A DNA stretch of 64,000 bases, taken from NCBI RefSeq assembly GCF_964340395.1, contig NC_135554.1, forward strand, positions 4,700,475 through 4,764,474. Direction: 5' to 3'. This document shows, piece after piece, positions 46,377 through 61,109 of the stretch. The DNA comes from Glandiceps talaboti. Its lineage: Eukaryota > Hemichordata > Enteropneusta > Spengelidae. Position 1 is the stretch's first letter. The number at the start of each line of letters is the position of its first letter. The notes under the pieces are model-generated. The model did no database searches, had not been told where the DNA came from, and worked only from the letters and a program-made list of their open reading frames with translations. A program made the position numbers and the translations under genes.

Positions 46377-49300
46377 AAACACCTGACTGACATTGGTAAG
46401 TCTTATCGTCTTACTCTACAAACACCTGACTAACATTGGTAAGTCTTATTGTCTTACTCTACAAACATCTGACTATCATTGGTAAGTCTTATTGTCTTAC
46501 TCTACAAACATCTGACTAACATTGGTAAGTCTTATTGTCTTACTCTACAAACACCTGACTAACATTGGTAAGTCTTATCGTCTTACTCTACAAACACCTG
46601 ACTAACATTTGTAAGTTTTATTGTCTTACTCTACAAACATCTGACTAACATTTGTAAGTCTTATCGTCTTACTCTACAAACACCTGACTAACATTGGTAA
46701 GTCTTAATGTCTTACTCTACAAACACCTGACTAACATTGGTAAGTCTTATTGTCTTACTCTACAAACACCTGACTAACATTGGTAAGTCTTATTGTCTTA
46801 CTCTACAAACATCTGACTAACATTGGTAAGTCTTATCGTCTTACTCTATAAACATCTGACTAACATTGGTAAGTCTTAATGTTTTACTCTACAAACACCT
46901 CAATAACATTGGTAAGTCTTATTGTCTTACTCTACAAACATCTGACTAACATTGGTAAGTCTTATCGTCTTACTCTATAAACATCTGACTAACATTGGTA
47001 AGTCTTATTGTCTTACTCTACAAACACCTGACTAACATTGGTAAGTCTTATTGTATTACTCTACAAACATCTGACTAACATTGGTAAGTCTTATTGTCTT
47101 ACTCTACAAACATCTGACTAACATTTGTAAGTCTTATCGTCTTACTCTACAAACACCTGACTAACATTGGTAAGTCTTATTGTCTTACTCTACAAACATC
47201 TGACTAACATTGGTAAGTCTTATCGTCTTACTCTATAAACATCTGACTAACATTGGTAAGTCTTATCGTCTTACTCTATAAACATCTGACTAACATTGGT
47301 AGGTCTTATCGTCTTACTCTATAAACATCTGACTAACATTGGTAAGTCTTATTGTCATACTCTACAAACACCTGACTAACATTGGTAAATCTTATTGTCT
47401 TACTCTATAAACATCTGACTAACATTGGTAAGTCTTATTGTCTTACTCTACAAACATCTGACTAACATTGGTAAGTCTTATCGTCTTACTCTATAAACAT
47501 CTGACTAACATTGGTAGGTCTTATCGTCTTACTCTATAAACATCTGACTAACATTTGTAAGTCTTATTGTCATACTCTACAAACATCTGACTAACATTGG
47601 TAAGTCTTATCGTCTTACTCTATAAACATCTGACTAACATTGGTAGGTCTTATCGTCTTACTCTATAAACATCTGACTAACATTGGTAGGTCTTATCGTC
47701 TTACTCTACAAACACCTGACTAACATTGGTAAGTCTTATTGTCATACTCTACAAACACCTGACTAACATTTGTAAGTCTTATTGTCTTACTCTATAAACA
47801 TCTGACTAACATTGGTAAGTCTTATTATCTTACTCTACAAACACCTGACTAACATTGGTAAGTCTTATTGTCATACTCTACAAACACCTGACTAACATTG
47901 GTAAGTCTTATTATCTTACTCTACAAACACCTGACTAACATTGGTAAGTCTTATTGTCATACTCTACAAACACCTGACTAACATTGGTAAGTCTTATTGT
48001 CATACTCTACAAACACCTGACTAACATTGGTAAGTCTTATCGTCTTACTCTATAAACATCTGACTAACATTGGTAAGTCTTATTGTCATACTCTACAAAC
48101 ATCTGACTAACATTGGTAAGTCTTATTGTCTTACTCTACAAACATCTGACTAACATTGGTAAGTCTCATTGTCTTACTCTACAAACATCTGACTAACATT
48201 TGTAAGTCTCATTGTCTTACTCTACAAACATCTGACTAACATTGGTAAGTCTCATTGTCTTACTCTACAAACATCTGACTAACATTTGTAAGTCTTATTG
48301 TCTTACTCTACAAACACCTGAATAACATTTGTAAGTCTTATCGTCTTACTCTACAAACACCTGACTAACATTGGTAAGTCTTATTGTCTTACTCTACAAA
48401 CATCTGACTAACATTTGTAAGTCTTATTGTCTTACTCTACAAACACCTGACTAACATTGGTAGGTCTTATTGTCTTACTCTACAAACATCTGACTAACAT
48501 TGGTAAGTCTTATTGTCATACTCTACAAACACCTGACTAACATTGGTAAGTCTTATCGTCTTACTCTACAAACACCTGACTAACATTGGTAAGTCTTATT
48601 GTCTTACTCTACAAACATCTGACTAACATTGGTAAGTCTTATTGTCTTACTCTACAAACACCTGACTAACATTGGTAAGTCTTATTGTCATACTCTACAA
48701 ACACCTGACTAACATTGGTAAGTCTTATTGTCATACTCTACAAACACCTGACTAACATTGGTAGGTCTTATTGTCTTACTTTACAAACATCTGACTAACA
48801 TTTGTAAGTCTTATTGTCTTACTCTACAAACACCTGACTAGCATTGGTAGGTCTTATTGTCTTACTCTACAAACATCTGACTAACATTGGTAAGTCTTAT
48901 TGTCATACTCTACAAACACCTGACTAACATTGGTAAGTCTTATCGTTTTACTCTACAAACACCTGACTAACATTGGTAAGTCTTATTGTCTTACTCTACA
49001 AACATCTGACTAACATTGGTAAGTCTTATTGTCTTACTCTACAAACATCTGACTAACATTGGTAAGTCTTATCGTCATACTCTACAAACACCTGAATAAC
49101 ATTGGTAAGTCTTATTGTCATACTCTACAAACACCTGACTAACATTGGTAGGTCTTATTGTCTTACTTTACAAACATCTGACTAATATTGGTAAGTCTTA
49201 TTGTCATACTCTACAAACACCTGACTAACATTGGTAAGTCTTAATGTCTTACTCTACAAACACCTGACTAACATTGGTAAGTCTTAAGGTCTTACTCTAC

Positions 49301-52300
49301 AAACACCTGACTAACATTGGTAAGTCTTATTGTCTTACTCTACAAACACCTGACTAACATTGGTAAGTCTTAATGTCTTACTATACAAATACCTGACTAA
49401 CATTGGTAAGTCTTAATGTCTTACTATACAAACACCTGACTAACATTGGTAAGTCTTATTGTCTTACTTTACAAACACCTGACTAACATTGGTAAGTCTT
49501 ATTGTCTTACTCTACAAACATCTGACTAACATTGGTAAGTCTTATTGTCTTACTCTACAAACACCTGACTAACATTTGTAAGTTTTATTGTCTTACTCTA
49601 CAAACATCTGACTAACATTTGTAAGTTTTATTGTCTTACTCTACAAACATCTGACTAACATTTGTAAGTCTTATCGTCTTACTCTAGAAACACCTGACTA
49701 ACATTGGTAAGTCTTAATGTCTTACTCTACAAACACCTGACTAACATTGGTAAGTCTTATTGTCTTACTCTACAAACACCTGACTAACATTGGTAAGTCT
49801 TATTGTCTTACTCTACAAATACCTGACTAACATTGGTAAGTCTTATCGTCTTACTCTATAAACATCTGACTAACATTGGTAAGTCTTAATGTTTTACTCT
49901 ACAAACACCTCAATAACATTGGTAAGTCTTATTGTCTTACTCTACAAACATCTGACTAACATTGGTAAGTCTTATCGTCTTACTCTATAAACATCTGACT
50001 AACATTGGTAAGTCTTATTGTCTTACTCTACAAACACCTCAATAACATTGGTAAGTCTTATTGTATTACTCTACAAACATCTGACTAACATTGGTAAGTC
50101 TTATTGTCTTACTCTACAAACACCTGACTAACATTGGTAAGTCTTATCGTCTTACTCTACAAACACCTGACTAACATTGGTAAGTCTTATTGTCTTACTC
50201 TACAAACACCTGACTAACATTGGTAAGTCTTAATGTCTTACTCTACAAACACCTGACTAACATTGGTAAGTCTTATCGTCTTACTCTATAAACATCTGAC
50301 TAACATTGGTAAGTCTTAATGTTTTACTCTACAAACACCTCAATAACATTGGTAAGTCTTATTGTCTTACTCTACAAACACCTGACTAACATTGGTAAGT
50401 CTTATTGTCATACTCTACAAACACCTGACTAACATTGGTAAGTCTTATTGTCTTACTCTAGAAACATCTGACTAACATTGATAAGTCTTACCGTCTTACT
50501 CTACAAACACCTGACTAACATTGGTAAGTCTTATTGTCTTACTCTACAAACATCTAACGAACATTTGGAAGTCTTATTGTCTTACTCTACAAACACCTGA
50601 CTAACATTGCTAAGTCTTATCGTCTTACTTTACAAACACCTGACTAACATTTGTAAGTCTTATTGTCTTACTCTACAAACACCTGACTAACATTTCTAAG
50701 TTTTATCGTCTTACTCTACAAACACCTGACTAACATTTGTAAGTCTTATTGTCTTACTCTACAAACACCTGACTAACATTTCTAAGTCTTATCGTCTTGT
50801 TCTACAAACACCTGACTAACATTGGTAAGTCTTATTGTCTTACTCTACAAACACCTGACTAACATTGGTAAGTCTTATTGTCTTACTCTACAAACATCTG
50901 AGTAACATTTGTAAGTCTTATTGTCTTACTTTACAAATATCTGACTAACATTGATAAGTCTTACCGTCTTACTCTACAAACACCTGACTAACATTGGTAA
51001 GTCTTATTGTCTTACTCTACGAACACCTGACTAACATTGGTAAGTCTTAATGTCTTACTCTACAAACACCTGACTAACATTGGTAAGTCTTATTGTCTTA
51101 CTTTACAAACACCTGACTAACATTGGTAAGTCTTATTGTCTTACTCTACACACACCTGACTAACATTGGTAAGTCTTAATGTCTTACTCTACAAACACCT
51201 GACTAACATTGGTAAGTCTTATTGTCTTACTCTACAAACACCTGACTAACATTTGTAAGTCTTATTGTCTTACTCTACAAACACCTGACTAACATTGGTA
51301 AGTCTTATCGTCTTACTCTACAAACACCTGACTAACATTGGTAAGTCTTATTGTCTTACTCTACAAACACCTGACTAACATTGGTAAGTCTTATTGTCTT
51401 ACTCTACAAACATCTGAGTAACATTTGTAAGTCTTATTGTCTTACTCTACAAATATCTGACTAACATTGATAAGTCTTACCGTCTTACTCTACAAACACC
51501 TGACTAACATTGGTAAGTCTTATTGTCTTACTCTACAAACACCTGACTAACATTGGTAAGTCTTATTGTCTTACTCTACAAACACCTGACTAACATTGGT
51601 AAGTCTTAATGTCTTACTCTACAAACACCTGACTAACATTGGTAAGTCTTATCGTCTTACTCTACAAACATCTGACTAACATTGGTAAGTCTTATCGTCT
51701 TACTCTACAAACATCTGACTAACATTTGTAAGTCTTATTGTCTTTCTACAAACACTTGACTAACATTGGTAAGTCTTATTGTCTTACTCTACAAACACCT
51801 AACTAACATTGGTAAGTCTTATTGTCTTACTCTACAAACACCTGAATAACATTGGTAAGTCTTATTGTCTTGTTCTACAAACACCTGACTAACATTGGTA
51901 AGTCTTATTGTCTTACTCTACAAACACCTGACTAACATTGGTAAGTCTTATCGTCTTACTCTACAAACACCTGAATAACATTGGTAAGTCTTATTGTCTT
52001 ACTCTACAAACACCTGACTAACATTGGTAAGTCTTAATGTCTTACTCTACAAACACCTGACTAACATTGGTAAGTCTTATCGTCTTACTCTACAAACACC
52101 TGAATAACATTGGTAAGTCTTATTGTCTTACTCTACAAACACCTGACTAACATTCGTAAGTCTTATTGTCTTACTCTACAAACATCTGACTAACATTGGT
52201 AAGTCTTATTGTCTTACTCTACAAACACCTGACTAACATTCGTAAGTCTTAATGTCTTACTCTACAAACATCTGACTAACATTGGTAAGTCTTATCGTCT

Positions 52301-52868
52301 TACTTTACAAACACCTGACTAACATTGGTAAGTCTTATTGTCTTACTCTACAAACACCTGACTAACATTTGTAAGTCTTATTGTCTTACTCTACAAACAC
52401 CTGACTAACATTGGTAAGTCTTATTGTCTTACTCTAGAAACATCTGACTAACATTGGAAAGTCTTATCGTCTTGTTCTACAAACACCTGACTAACATTGG
52501 TAAGTCTTATTGTCTTACTCTACAAACATCTGACGAACATTTGTAAGTCTTATTGTCTTACTCTACAAACACCTGACTAACATTGGTAAGCCTTATTGTC
52601 TTACTCTACAAACACCTGACTAACATTGGTAAGTCTTATCGTCTTGTTCTACAAACACCTGACTAACATTTGTAAGTCTTACCGTCTTACTCTACAAACA
52701 TCTGACTAACATTGGTAAGTCTTATTGTCTTACTCTACAAACACCTGACTAACATTTGTAAGTCTTACCGTCTTACTCTACAAACACCTGACTAACATTG
52801 GTAAGTCTTAATGTCTTACTCTACAAACACCTGACTAACATTGGTAAGTCTTATCGTCTTACTCCACA
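46377..52868. repeat. 6.5-kb array of a 43-bp unit in a GluN3-like intron
   Basis: About 151 near-identical head-to-tail copies of a 43-bp unit (ACACCTGACTAACATTGGTA then AGTCTTATTGTCTTACTCTACAA). The array shows higher-order structure: the rare variant GTTTTACTCTACAAACACCT-CAATAAC is found at 46881, 49891 and 50321, spacings of 3,010 bp (exactly 70 units) and 430 bp (10 units). Each plus-strand unit contains TTGGTAAGTC, a consensus-like splice donor, antisense to the receptor gene. No open frame persists. Confidence 0.96.
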
Positions 52869-52899
52869 ACAATCTCTGTTGGAAATGTAGCAGAGATGT

Positions 52900-55800
52900 C
52901 TGTTCAGCCAGACGATGTTTAGATTTTGGTCTCGTGATTTCATTATAAATACCTGTATTGCTCATTCGATGACGTAAGTCGAAATGATCGCCTACTGGTT
53001 AATATTTTATATTGAACATGATACAGCATGTAAGCATTCTAACAATATTCCCCATATAGCGTTGTTTAATTGTGTGTTAAGCTTTTGATTACAAATGTCG
53101 AAGAGCGCATTGGACAAAGGGCCGACACATATTGGACAATGGGAGAAGGGTATCCAGATTTGTTTGTTATTTTTAACTTCACATCTGTTGTTGGAACTTC
53201 CTGTTTTCATTGTTCAAGCTCCTTGTTTGCTTTTCTTGTGTGTAAGTTTCGACTTGTAGATGATCACAGTCAGAAATTGCACGCAATGGCAAAAATTAAC
53301 GAACTTCAATTTCGCGGATTCTTTATGATATAATTTTTTTCAAAATTATTTCCATAAAATGGTACATTATTACATTCACGTCACCAATGTTGTTGGTACG
53401 TGCAGTATTCTTCTCTTATCGTCCACAACTTCATTTAATGGTTGTAAATGTCATAGCTAAGCTGAATGTGTTGGTTGCATTAATTCGAGTCATTAATATG
53501 ATTAATATGCGCTATTTAGGTCTGCGTATGCTATGTCTATGCTCGTCTCGTCTCGTGTCATCTCGTGTCGTCTCGTCTCGTCTCACCTTATTTTGTTGAC
53601 ATTCTGAGACCGTCTTAAAGGAGTATGGATCTTGCTTTGGAGATAAGTGTTTATATACTAAAAGAACTATCCAGTATAAATAAAGATTATTTGAATTCTT
53701 TAGCTAAGGCAACATGGGTTTATACTTGTATTCGACACTGAAATGTAATGTAAAGTCTATAAATACAAAAACGAAGGGCAAACTGTGACATCAGATATGA
53801 CAACCAACTGTACAACCTTAATTTGCTTGACTTTTATGATTAAGATGGACGTCGTCAAAAAACTGCCGTCGAGACAAACCTTTGTACATGATAAATGATA
53901 TGTTGTAACATTTTAAAATATGCAAGGTGGCTTAGCTTCATGAAGTATATATACATTTTGAATGGTAAAGTGATGCAACTCGTGGCTTTGCAGGCCATGA
54001 TTTTACGATCTTAGGTTTGAGGGGGCAGCTTCTTACATTTGGTCAGACTCAGAAAAGTCACATTCACCAATCGTGCATCGTGCGAACTCTCTAAGTAAGT
54101 CTGGCCTAGAAGAGGACTACTGTACGCTAGGCATTGTGGGAATAAACATAGTTAGGAGCTTCACGCCTCTTGACTATCATCATCTCAACTAACAATATAT
54201 GGAAAGTTCTTATTATAATACAGACATCTGTGTTACTCCCGACTGCGTTCATATAAACGTGATGGCGTTATCACGTCCCCACATGATGTTAGTTTCAGAC
54301 TGGAGAGATGGATTACTACTGACATGCGTCGCGTCATTTACGCTTCGCCCAGTGGGGGTAACACCTATTTATGTGTTAGAATAAGGACTTTCCCTATATG
54401 TGAGTGGAAACGATCGTAGTAATCGTAACGTGTCGTATAGGAACTAGGCTAATTGAGACAAGGTCCATAAAATGACGAAGTCAGCTGTGAGAACACATGT
54501 TCTCATTTCATTGTTTACCTCCGATCCCATAATGCCTTATGTCAGTGCCGGTAGGCCTCTTCTAGGTCAGAATGGCTAATCTTTGCAGCTTTATTTTAAG
54601 AGAGGTCGCGCTATGTAGGATGTGTTAAAACGACTCTTCATGAGTCCCCTGAATCACACAGAAATACAACTCAGAAAAAAAGTCTCGCCTTTGTTCCCCA
54701 TTAACGTTTATAAATTAACACAGCAGAACTTGACGTTATATGCAAATGAACTAATGACGTAATTTTTAAAACGACTCGCCATCATCGTTCAAGTACATAA
54801 TATAGCCAAAGTGACCTTACTGACGGGTACGTTGTGAAAGTACGTTGTAACATTAAGATCGGATTCACGTACACAATATTCCACTAGAAAATAAACCAAC
54901 CATGAATTCAAAAACCGCAAAGCCATGAATTACGCCCCTTTAAGTAACATTTAAACAAAATATATGTATAGCGCATCACAGGTTACTGTTCACTCTCTCT
55001 GTCAATGGTGCCACCATGTAGACATCAAATGCAGACATCAAAACATTGGCCCTCGCTTGTCTGCGTCCAGTTGTAGTACGTTTAAATGGTTGACTTTATT
55101 CAGTCTAAATGTTGCTAGAAATTGATATTTTGCTATCTGAAAGTTAGTCACTGTAGAATATGAAGTTTCTTATTGCATACCGTGTGATTGTATCAAACAG
55201 ATGAAATGAATAGTGACCTGGAATACGCTGTATAAATAATACCAATGATAAAATCAAGATAACTCTGCCATTCATCATATAAACCACCATCGCCACCCAT
55301 TTCAAGGCAACATTGAATGGTGTTTATAGACAGACAGCTTTACTTTTAAATCGATAAAGCGCCAATTTTCATTGAAAAAAATTAAATTCTTATCTTTAAG
55401 ATAGTTCATTGCAAACTAATACAACCAAGACCAACAGAAAGACAACGTTTGTAAACAAAATAAAAAACACGTATTACTATATGAGTTTACCAAAACCTTT
55501 CAAAAAATAAGACTAAAGAAGCGCTTGATAGTGGAAAATAAAACCAATATAATTAATCAAAGCAACATGCTGAATTGATAATGAGCCGTCCTTCATTATC
55601 AAGGTCGAGGGGAGAGATATTGTGAGCGGGAAATGCAAGAAATATTTTGTTGTCGTGCATGCATAGGTTAAGGGAAAGGCCTTTTACAATATGCACGGAG
55701 CAGATATCGTTATCAACACATTCCTTTATTAAGAAATGCCTTTATAAGCGAAAATGTCTTTAGCGTGAAATGCCTTGCTGGTGTGATATGCAGGGAAAGC

Positions 55801-56640
55801 TTTTAGCTAGAAATGCCTTTAGCGACAAATGCCCTTAGCTGGCTATGATATGCAGCAGTCCACAGCTTTGAAGCATACGCAGTACATGCAATACTTTGCC
55901 ACGTGATGTGGCAAAACCAATGAAATGAAGTAGTGCACACTCTTCTTATTTCTCAAGGCGGGATTTGGGTGACTATTGTCCAGTTATATATATACCTCCA
56001 CTGCACATGCGTAAAGATAGTTGACTGCCTCGTTGACAATCCCCATGTCCCTCCTCATTACTTGATAATACATTTTGTATAGTCTTTTTCGTTCTATTTT
56101 TATATAAGTATACTTTTTGTCCCTAAGGGAAGTTGACGACGAGGCAGTTAACTCTAACAGGTGAAGGGTATGGACAACAGCATCAGTAACAAAATCCATA
56201 CATCCGCACCTCTCTCTTCCAATGTAAGAACGGGATAAAAATATCCAACAACTTAGAGGGCGCTATTCTGTACTAACATGTCTAGGATAACTCCATTTTT
56301 CTGAATGTACCTTCTTCATTATGTGGTCTTTATTCACGATCTTCCGTTTTATGATACTCATTATTCTCTAATTAATTATAATGTTTTTATATATAAAGTA
56401 ATACTTATCCGTGCAATGTCATTCCATATTCGATTTCCTTTAGTAATCATAATATTCTATATCACTTACAATCATGGTTTTTACTAGTGCTTGTCATGCA
56501 CATTTTCTGCCATTGTAATCCTAACTTAGGGGGTTGAATATATCCGGGATACTATCCTACATTGGAAGAGTATACAAGCGAATGCTGAATCTTAGTACCG
56601 ACCCATTTCCCGAGTCGAGAACACCGTATTATGTCGAGTG
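52900..56640. other. Intronic stretch of the GluN3-like gene without recognised exons
   Basis: It includes a TCGTC-rich tract (53549-53586), a segment near 54190-54430 resembling 63110-63340, and loosely repeated AAATGCCTTTAGCG phrases at 55720-55850. No exon is needed here: the receptor exons on either side join in phase. Confidence 0.6.
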
Positions 56641-56653
56641 TGCAATGACTCAC

Positions 56654-56799
56654 TTCAGTTTGCGCATAGCTTCCTCTGTGGTGTTCTGTATATAGTTGTC
56701 CATAAATTCAGCTAGTTTTGGGTGAATTCCCGCCAGGTAATCTTGAATACTACTTCCGGTCACTGTTCCTATACTCAGTTCGCCGGATGGATTTATAAG
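56654..56799 (-). CDS. GRIN3: GluN3-like, third exon in the window (start of S2)
   Basis: The 146-bp exon begins in phase 0 after ACATCAAG and ends with AA before GTGAGT. It encodes LINPSGELSIGTVTGSSIQD then YLAGIHPKLAEFMDNYIQN. GTV-GSS--DY is the usual first ligand-binding stretch of S2; it parallels [20 protein letters not shown] of GluN3A. Confidence 0.9.
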
Positions 56800-56859
56800 C
56801 TTGATGTTACCATGACAACAGAGCACAATACGAACTAGTGAGATTTTTGACAAATGGGC

Positions 56860-59740
56860 ACAAACAGGATATAGTGGCCACTATGATACATTAAGAAGAG
56901 TATGGAAATAGGAATCACTGCTTATAGTTTTGTTCACGATTATATCAAGTATCCGTACGCCCTCAATTTTAGGAGGGTGACGTTTTTTCGGGAAAAAAGA
57001 TACCGCAGCAATACCTACTCCAGGAATAAATAGGGACCTTGGTTGTAGAACATTTCTCTAACAGTAGCTCGATTTACAAGCCCATAATTTTCGTTACGAT
57101 CATTGTAAATATGTTAACCTCAACAAAACGTTTGTTCCGTCCTCTTCACGACCAGGTGTACGTGAGGAACTGTGACTTCTGCATAAAGGTTTTGAAATAA
57201 TTTGTAGACCAACGAATTGGTGTCATTTTATCAATAAGCACTCGTAACATGCTTCTAGTCCAACCTAAAGTTGAGAAGTGACAAATAAATACAACTTGGG
57301 AAAAAGCAAAGTATCTCTCATGAGATAACTGCCTGGTATTGACGAGGTTTCACAGTAATTACTTGATAGAAATGTATGATAACAAAATATCAGTTAGAAA
57401 CAATGCTCTACAACCGCTTGTTGTGCATTTAGTCACTCATAGTTACAATAATAATAATAAAAGATGGACAAGTAACACTCACTTCAGCAAATTTATGGCC
57501 ATATCACCATCAGCAACATTAAACTGTTCCATATACTCAGCCTTGAGAGGCCAATTCGCTTTTATATAATTTTCACAACTGGAACCGTTCTGGGTGGCAA
57601 ATTTAAGCTTGGTCGGCGGCAGGAACTATACATTTTGCCGACCAATCATATCATGTTAGTATAAGACTTATTTGGTATGAAAATGACCTTATTTGGTATG
57701 AGCACTGCCTTATTTTGTGGCACGTAAAAATTGAGTGACGTCAACCTAACGACAGTATTTCCCTGTGTAACCGTCTAAAGGTGGAAAACGAGTACGCAGG
57801 AAAATTCAAGACACTTGCATATCATTAAGTCCGATTATGCAATTTGTCTTTTTTTCTGTTGTAGACTGGTGTCACGGGGACTAAATGCAACTTTCGAAAA
57901 CATGGAGTGAATACAGAATCAACGGTTGCAATATTGTGCAAGGAATAACACCACCTGGTTTAAAGTTTGTCGTTTTTCACCAGATTATAATATCACAAAT
58001 CCACTCTGAAGCCTTGCCTAAATTATAAATACTAATCAACGGAATTTTACCGTCGTCGCACAGTAAACATTATACTTCTATAACAGCCCCCCCCCCCTCC
58101 CGAGATCGGAAAACAATACTTTAGCTTAAGATTTGTAACCATGTAATATAAGTGAAATAAAGCCAGGTGAATGGTTAATCTTTCCCACAATATCACAATA
58201 TCATTCAAAACAGAAACAAAATATAACATAGAAAAAGAAGTGATGTGATACCCTGTGAACGGCATCAAATAATAGTATACACTTATTGCCTGGCTTTATT
58301 TAGGCACTAGCAGACGTCTATTACCCTGTGGGTTGGTATGCAACAACTATTTCCCAATGCGGAAAGCGGAGGGAAATAGTTGCCCCACAACAACACGAGG
58401 GGTAATATGACATCTACTAGTGCCCAAATAACGCCAGGTTATAAGTATTTTACAACGCATGATCACTTTCCCATTCACATATTCTTTCCATAGTCACAGC
58501 AAATCACTGAAACATCCATTAGTACATGACTATATGAGCCCTATGGAAAATGCAGCACAACTAGTGGCTCACTCTATGCAACTTGAGGTCACTATTTGTC
58601 ACTAGTCCATACCACGTGACATTATCTAAGCCAATCACTGACCGCTGTATGAAAAATATAGTATTATATGAGAAATGGCAACTACATTCAGTACAGAATT
58701 CACAAATGTCAGTGTCCTCAAATCGTTGCCTGAAAATATAATGTTACAATATCACCGATAAATATTACACACGCCATCATTACCTAGGGAAAGGAGGGAA
58801 AATGGATAATGACAGACTATTTATTGTGAACACTTATAAATAATTTTGCCGCTCATTTGAAAATTAAAACGCGCACGAAATATCCAAAGATCGTCAAGGA
58901 CGACTTGAATACACCTGACACGTAATTAACACTTACTCTTTATCAATATAAAGAAAAAAGTGACAAATTTCATCTGATGAAATTCAGGGATTGTTACCCC
59001 CCCCCCTTCACTTTCCAACTCTAGACTAATAAATGACCCACTGCTACCTGTCTGCCATTGTGTGTATTAATTTATGCACACGGAATGTTTTAGAGGAAGT
59101 GGTGTTGCTCATTATGTATCATATTTTCATTCCTTATTTTTTGTGTGTGATCAGCGAGTAGGTTTATCAAATATTTCATTTTGCCGAAAGTAATATAGAT
59201 AATTCTACAATGCTAACAAAGAATATATTAACCTTATAAGTTTGCTTCGTCTAAATATATGTAATCCATTTTTCTATCTCGAAAAGGGTAAGAAATGAGA
59301 ATAAGACTGAAGGTCAAAGGTTAGAAATTTGAATAAAAGTGACCTCATCAAAGACGGCCAGACGATGATGTATATTTTACAAACTGGCGTCGGCATCGAC
59401 ATGTACATTATATTTTGGACGCAGTAAAATGATTGTAAAGACTCAGTCCAGGAAAGTGGGACATTTATATAAAAAGCCTAAATTCGAGTATGTATAGTGT
59501 GAATCTACTACGAACAATTCAAAAACATTTTTGAAAGAAAAGTTTATGTGTGTATAATTCCCACCTAGCAACTATTTTTTTTTTAATTTGGAACTTGCTT
59601 TCGAAAAATGGTGAGCCTTTTGAAAATCCTATATTTAGACACAGACAGGTAATATTACAATCAACAACACAACACAACCCAACACGTATATTCAGAAGAT
59701 TAATTGTGGAAATAAAAGCTACGAGCGCCGCTTACGGCAA
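56860..59740. other. Intronic stretch of the GluN3-like gene
   Basis: No exon recognised. It contains the foldback at 58281-58446 and C-runs near 58088 and 59000. Confidence 0.6.
58281..58446. mobile_element. Foldback element with imperfect 75-bp arms
   Basis: Left arm 58281-58355 (ACTTATTGCCTGGC...CAACTATTTCCC) pairs with right arm 58371-58446 (GGGAAATAGTTG...GCCAGGTTATAAGT) at roughly 80% by eye, with a 15-base loop. No clear target duplication was found. It is older than the 13.3-kb foldback, judging from arm divergence. Confidence 0.75.
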
Positions 59741-59757
59741 TGATTGACTATCCTTAC

Positions 59758-60796
59758 CTTGTCATCTTGGATCCCATCAATTTGTAAATGTGACATCTGA
59801 CCTGCCATGAACGCTGCCAAGTTTGCCGTATAACTAGCAAAGAAAATGAACGAAAACGCTCCCCAGACATTAAGAAGAAAACGGCTGGTCATACATTTTG
59901 GCGGCTTGCTCTTTACAGTGTGACTGAAGAGAATGGAGAATGCGATATTCAGAGCAGACGGTAAACCGAATGTGTAGTGTCTGTTCCGCCCCCTCGGGTG
60001 TAATCCATAGGGGCTCATCCACTCGAAGACAGTAATTGCAATAGCTACTATGTTCACAGTGACAAATACTAATATCCATACAGTCCATTCTAATGGCGCT
60101 AAAAATGAGTCTAGTTGTGGCTCCACTTGCGTCTTAGCAACTAATGTAGAAAACCCTGAGTGAAAAAATGGGCTTGTGAAGTCTATCACTTTACTTCTTT
60201 CAGCGGTAATACTAAAGGAACTAATAGCTATATCAGCTGTCGACTGTAATAGATCCCCGACCATACCGTTCCATTTCCCCTCCACTCTAGCACCATGATT
60301 TAAATCTGAGACTAAATATAAGTAGTATTCAAATTCGACACTATCACTCAACCTTTCTAGCAAATCCACACCGAGACCGGAACAACACCGTTTCATACTA
60401 GTATAGTTGCTATGCACAGTCGGCTCCTCGTATGCTGCAAATGCCTTCTCGATATCTGCCCTGTCGCTGTTGGAGGCTTTGAAACACGGAACACCAGTCA
60501 AACACGCGTGAGATGAATCATGAGGCTCGTTTTCAAAAATAAATGGTTTTTCCTCATTGGCAACGACCATGATTTTTTCAGTGTTGATACCATGTGGTAA
60601 TTCACGGTTATTTCCAGGCCAGTGTATCCCTTCCAGATTAAACTCCGTAGCATTCCAGTATCCGACCTTTTTCCAACGGATATGTCCATTTGAGTGTCTT
60701 GTATTCACAATTTCATAAGCGGCATTGTCGAGGTTTCCTTGTTCGTCAAAAGATATAAAGCCTGAGTGTCCCTCAAAAGGGGTGCTGACCAATGAA
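59758..60796 (-). CDS. GRIN3: GluN3-like, second exon in the window (S1, M1, pore, M3)
   Basis: The 1,039-bp exon has acceptor CATTTCCTGGCAG and donor GTAAGG. Its 346 codons start SLVSTPFEGHSG. Residues 74-235 form S1 with CCSGLGVDLLE (137-147) and SSFSITAERSKVIDFTSPFF (192-211), which includes the ligand-binding Ser and Arg200. M1 is about 236-257, the pore loop about 278-296 (ALNIAFSILFSHTVKSKPPK), and M3 about 306-330 with SYTANLAAF (321-329). At the Q/R/N site it has Ser291-His292, where remembered GluN3 sequences have Gly-Arg and GluN1/2 have Asn. A run-on frame beyond the donor is not coding. Confidence 0.95.
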
Positions 60797-61025
60797 CTGC
60801 CAGGAAATGAGAGGTGAAATGGTATGTTATGTATCAGCTACTTGTAGTACTTACACAGTCAAATGCTTACACAGTTAGAGATGACCTGATGGCTCACTGT
60901 AATTACTTTTATCTATACCTGTTCTCATTTAATTCGTTGTTTGGCACTGAAATACTCAACATAAATTTACTTCTAAAGTTGCTTACAACATGAAAATTGC
61001 GTTTTCGAGAAAAATGACAAGAGTC

Positions 61026-61030
61026 CGTCC

Positions 61031-61109
<79 letters not shown>

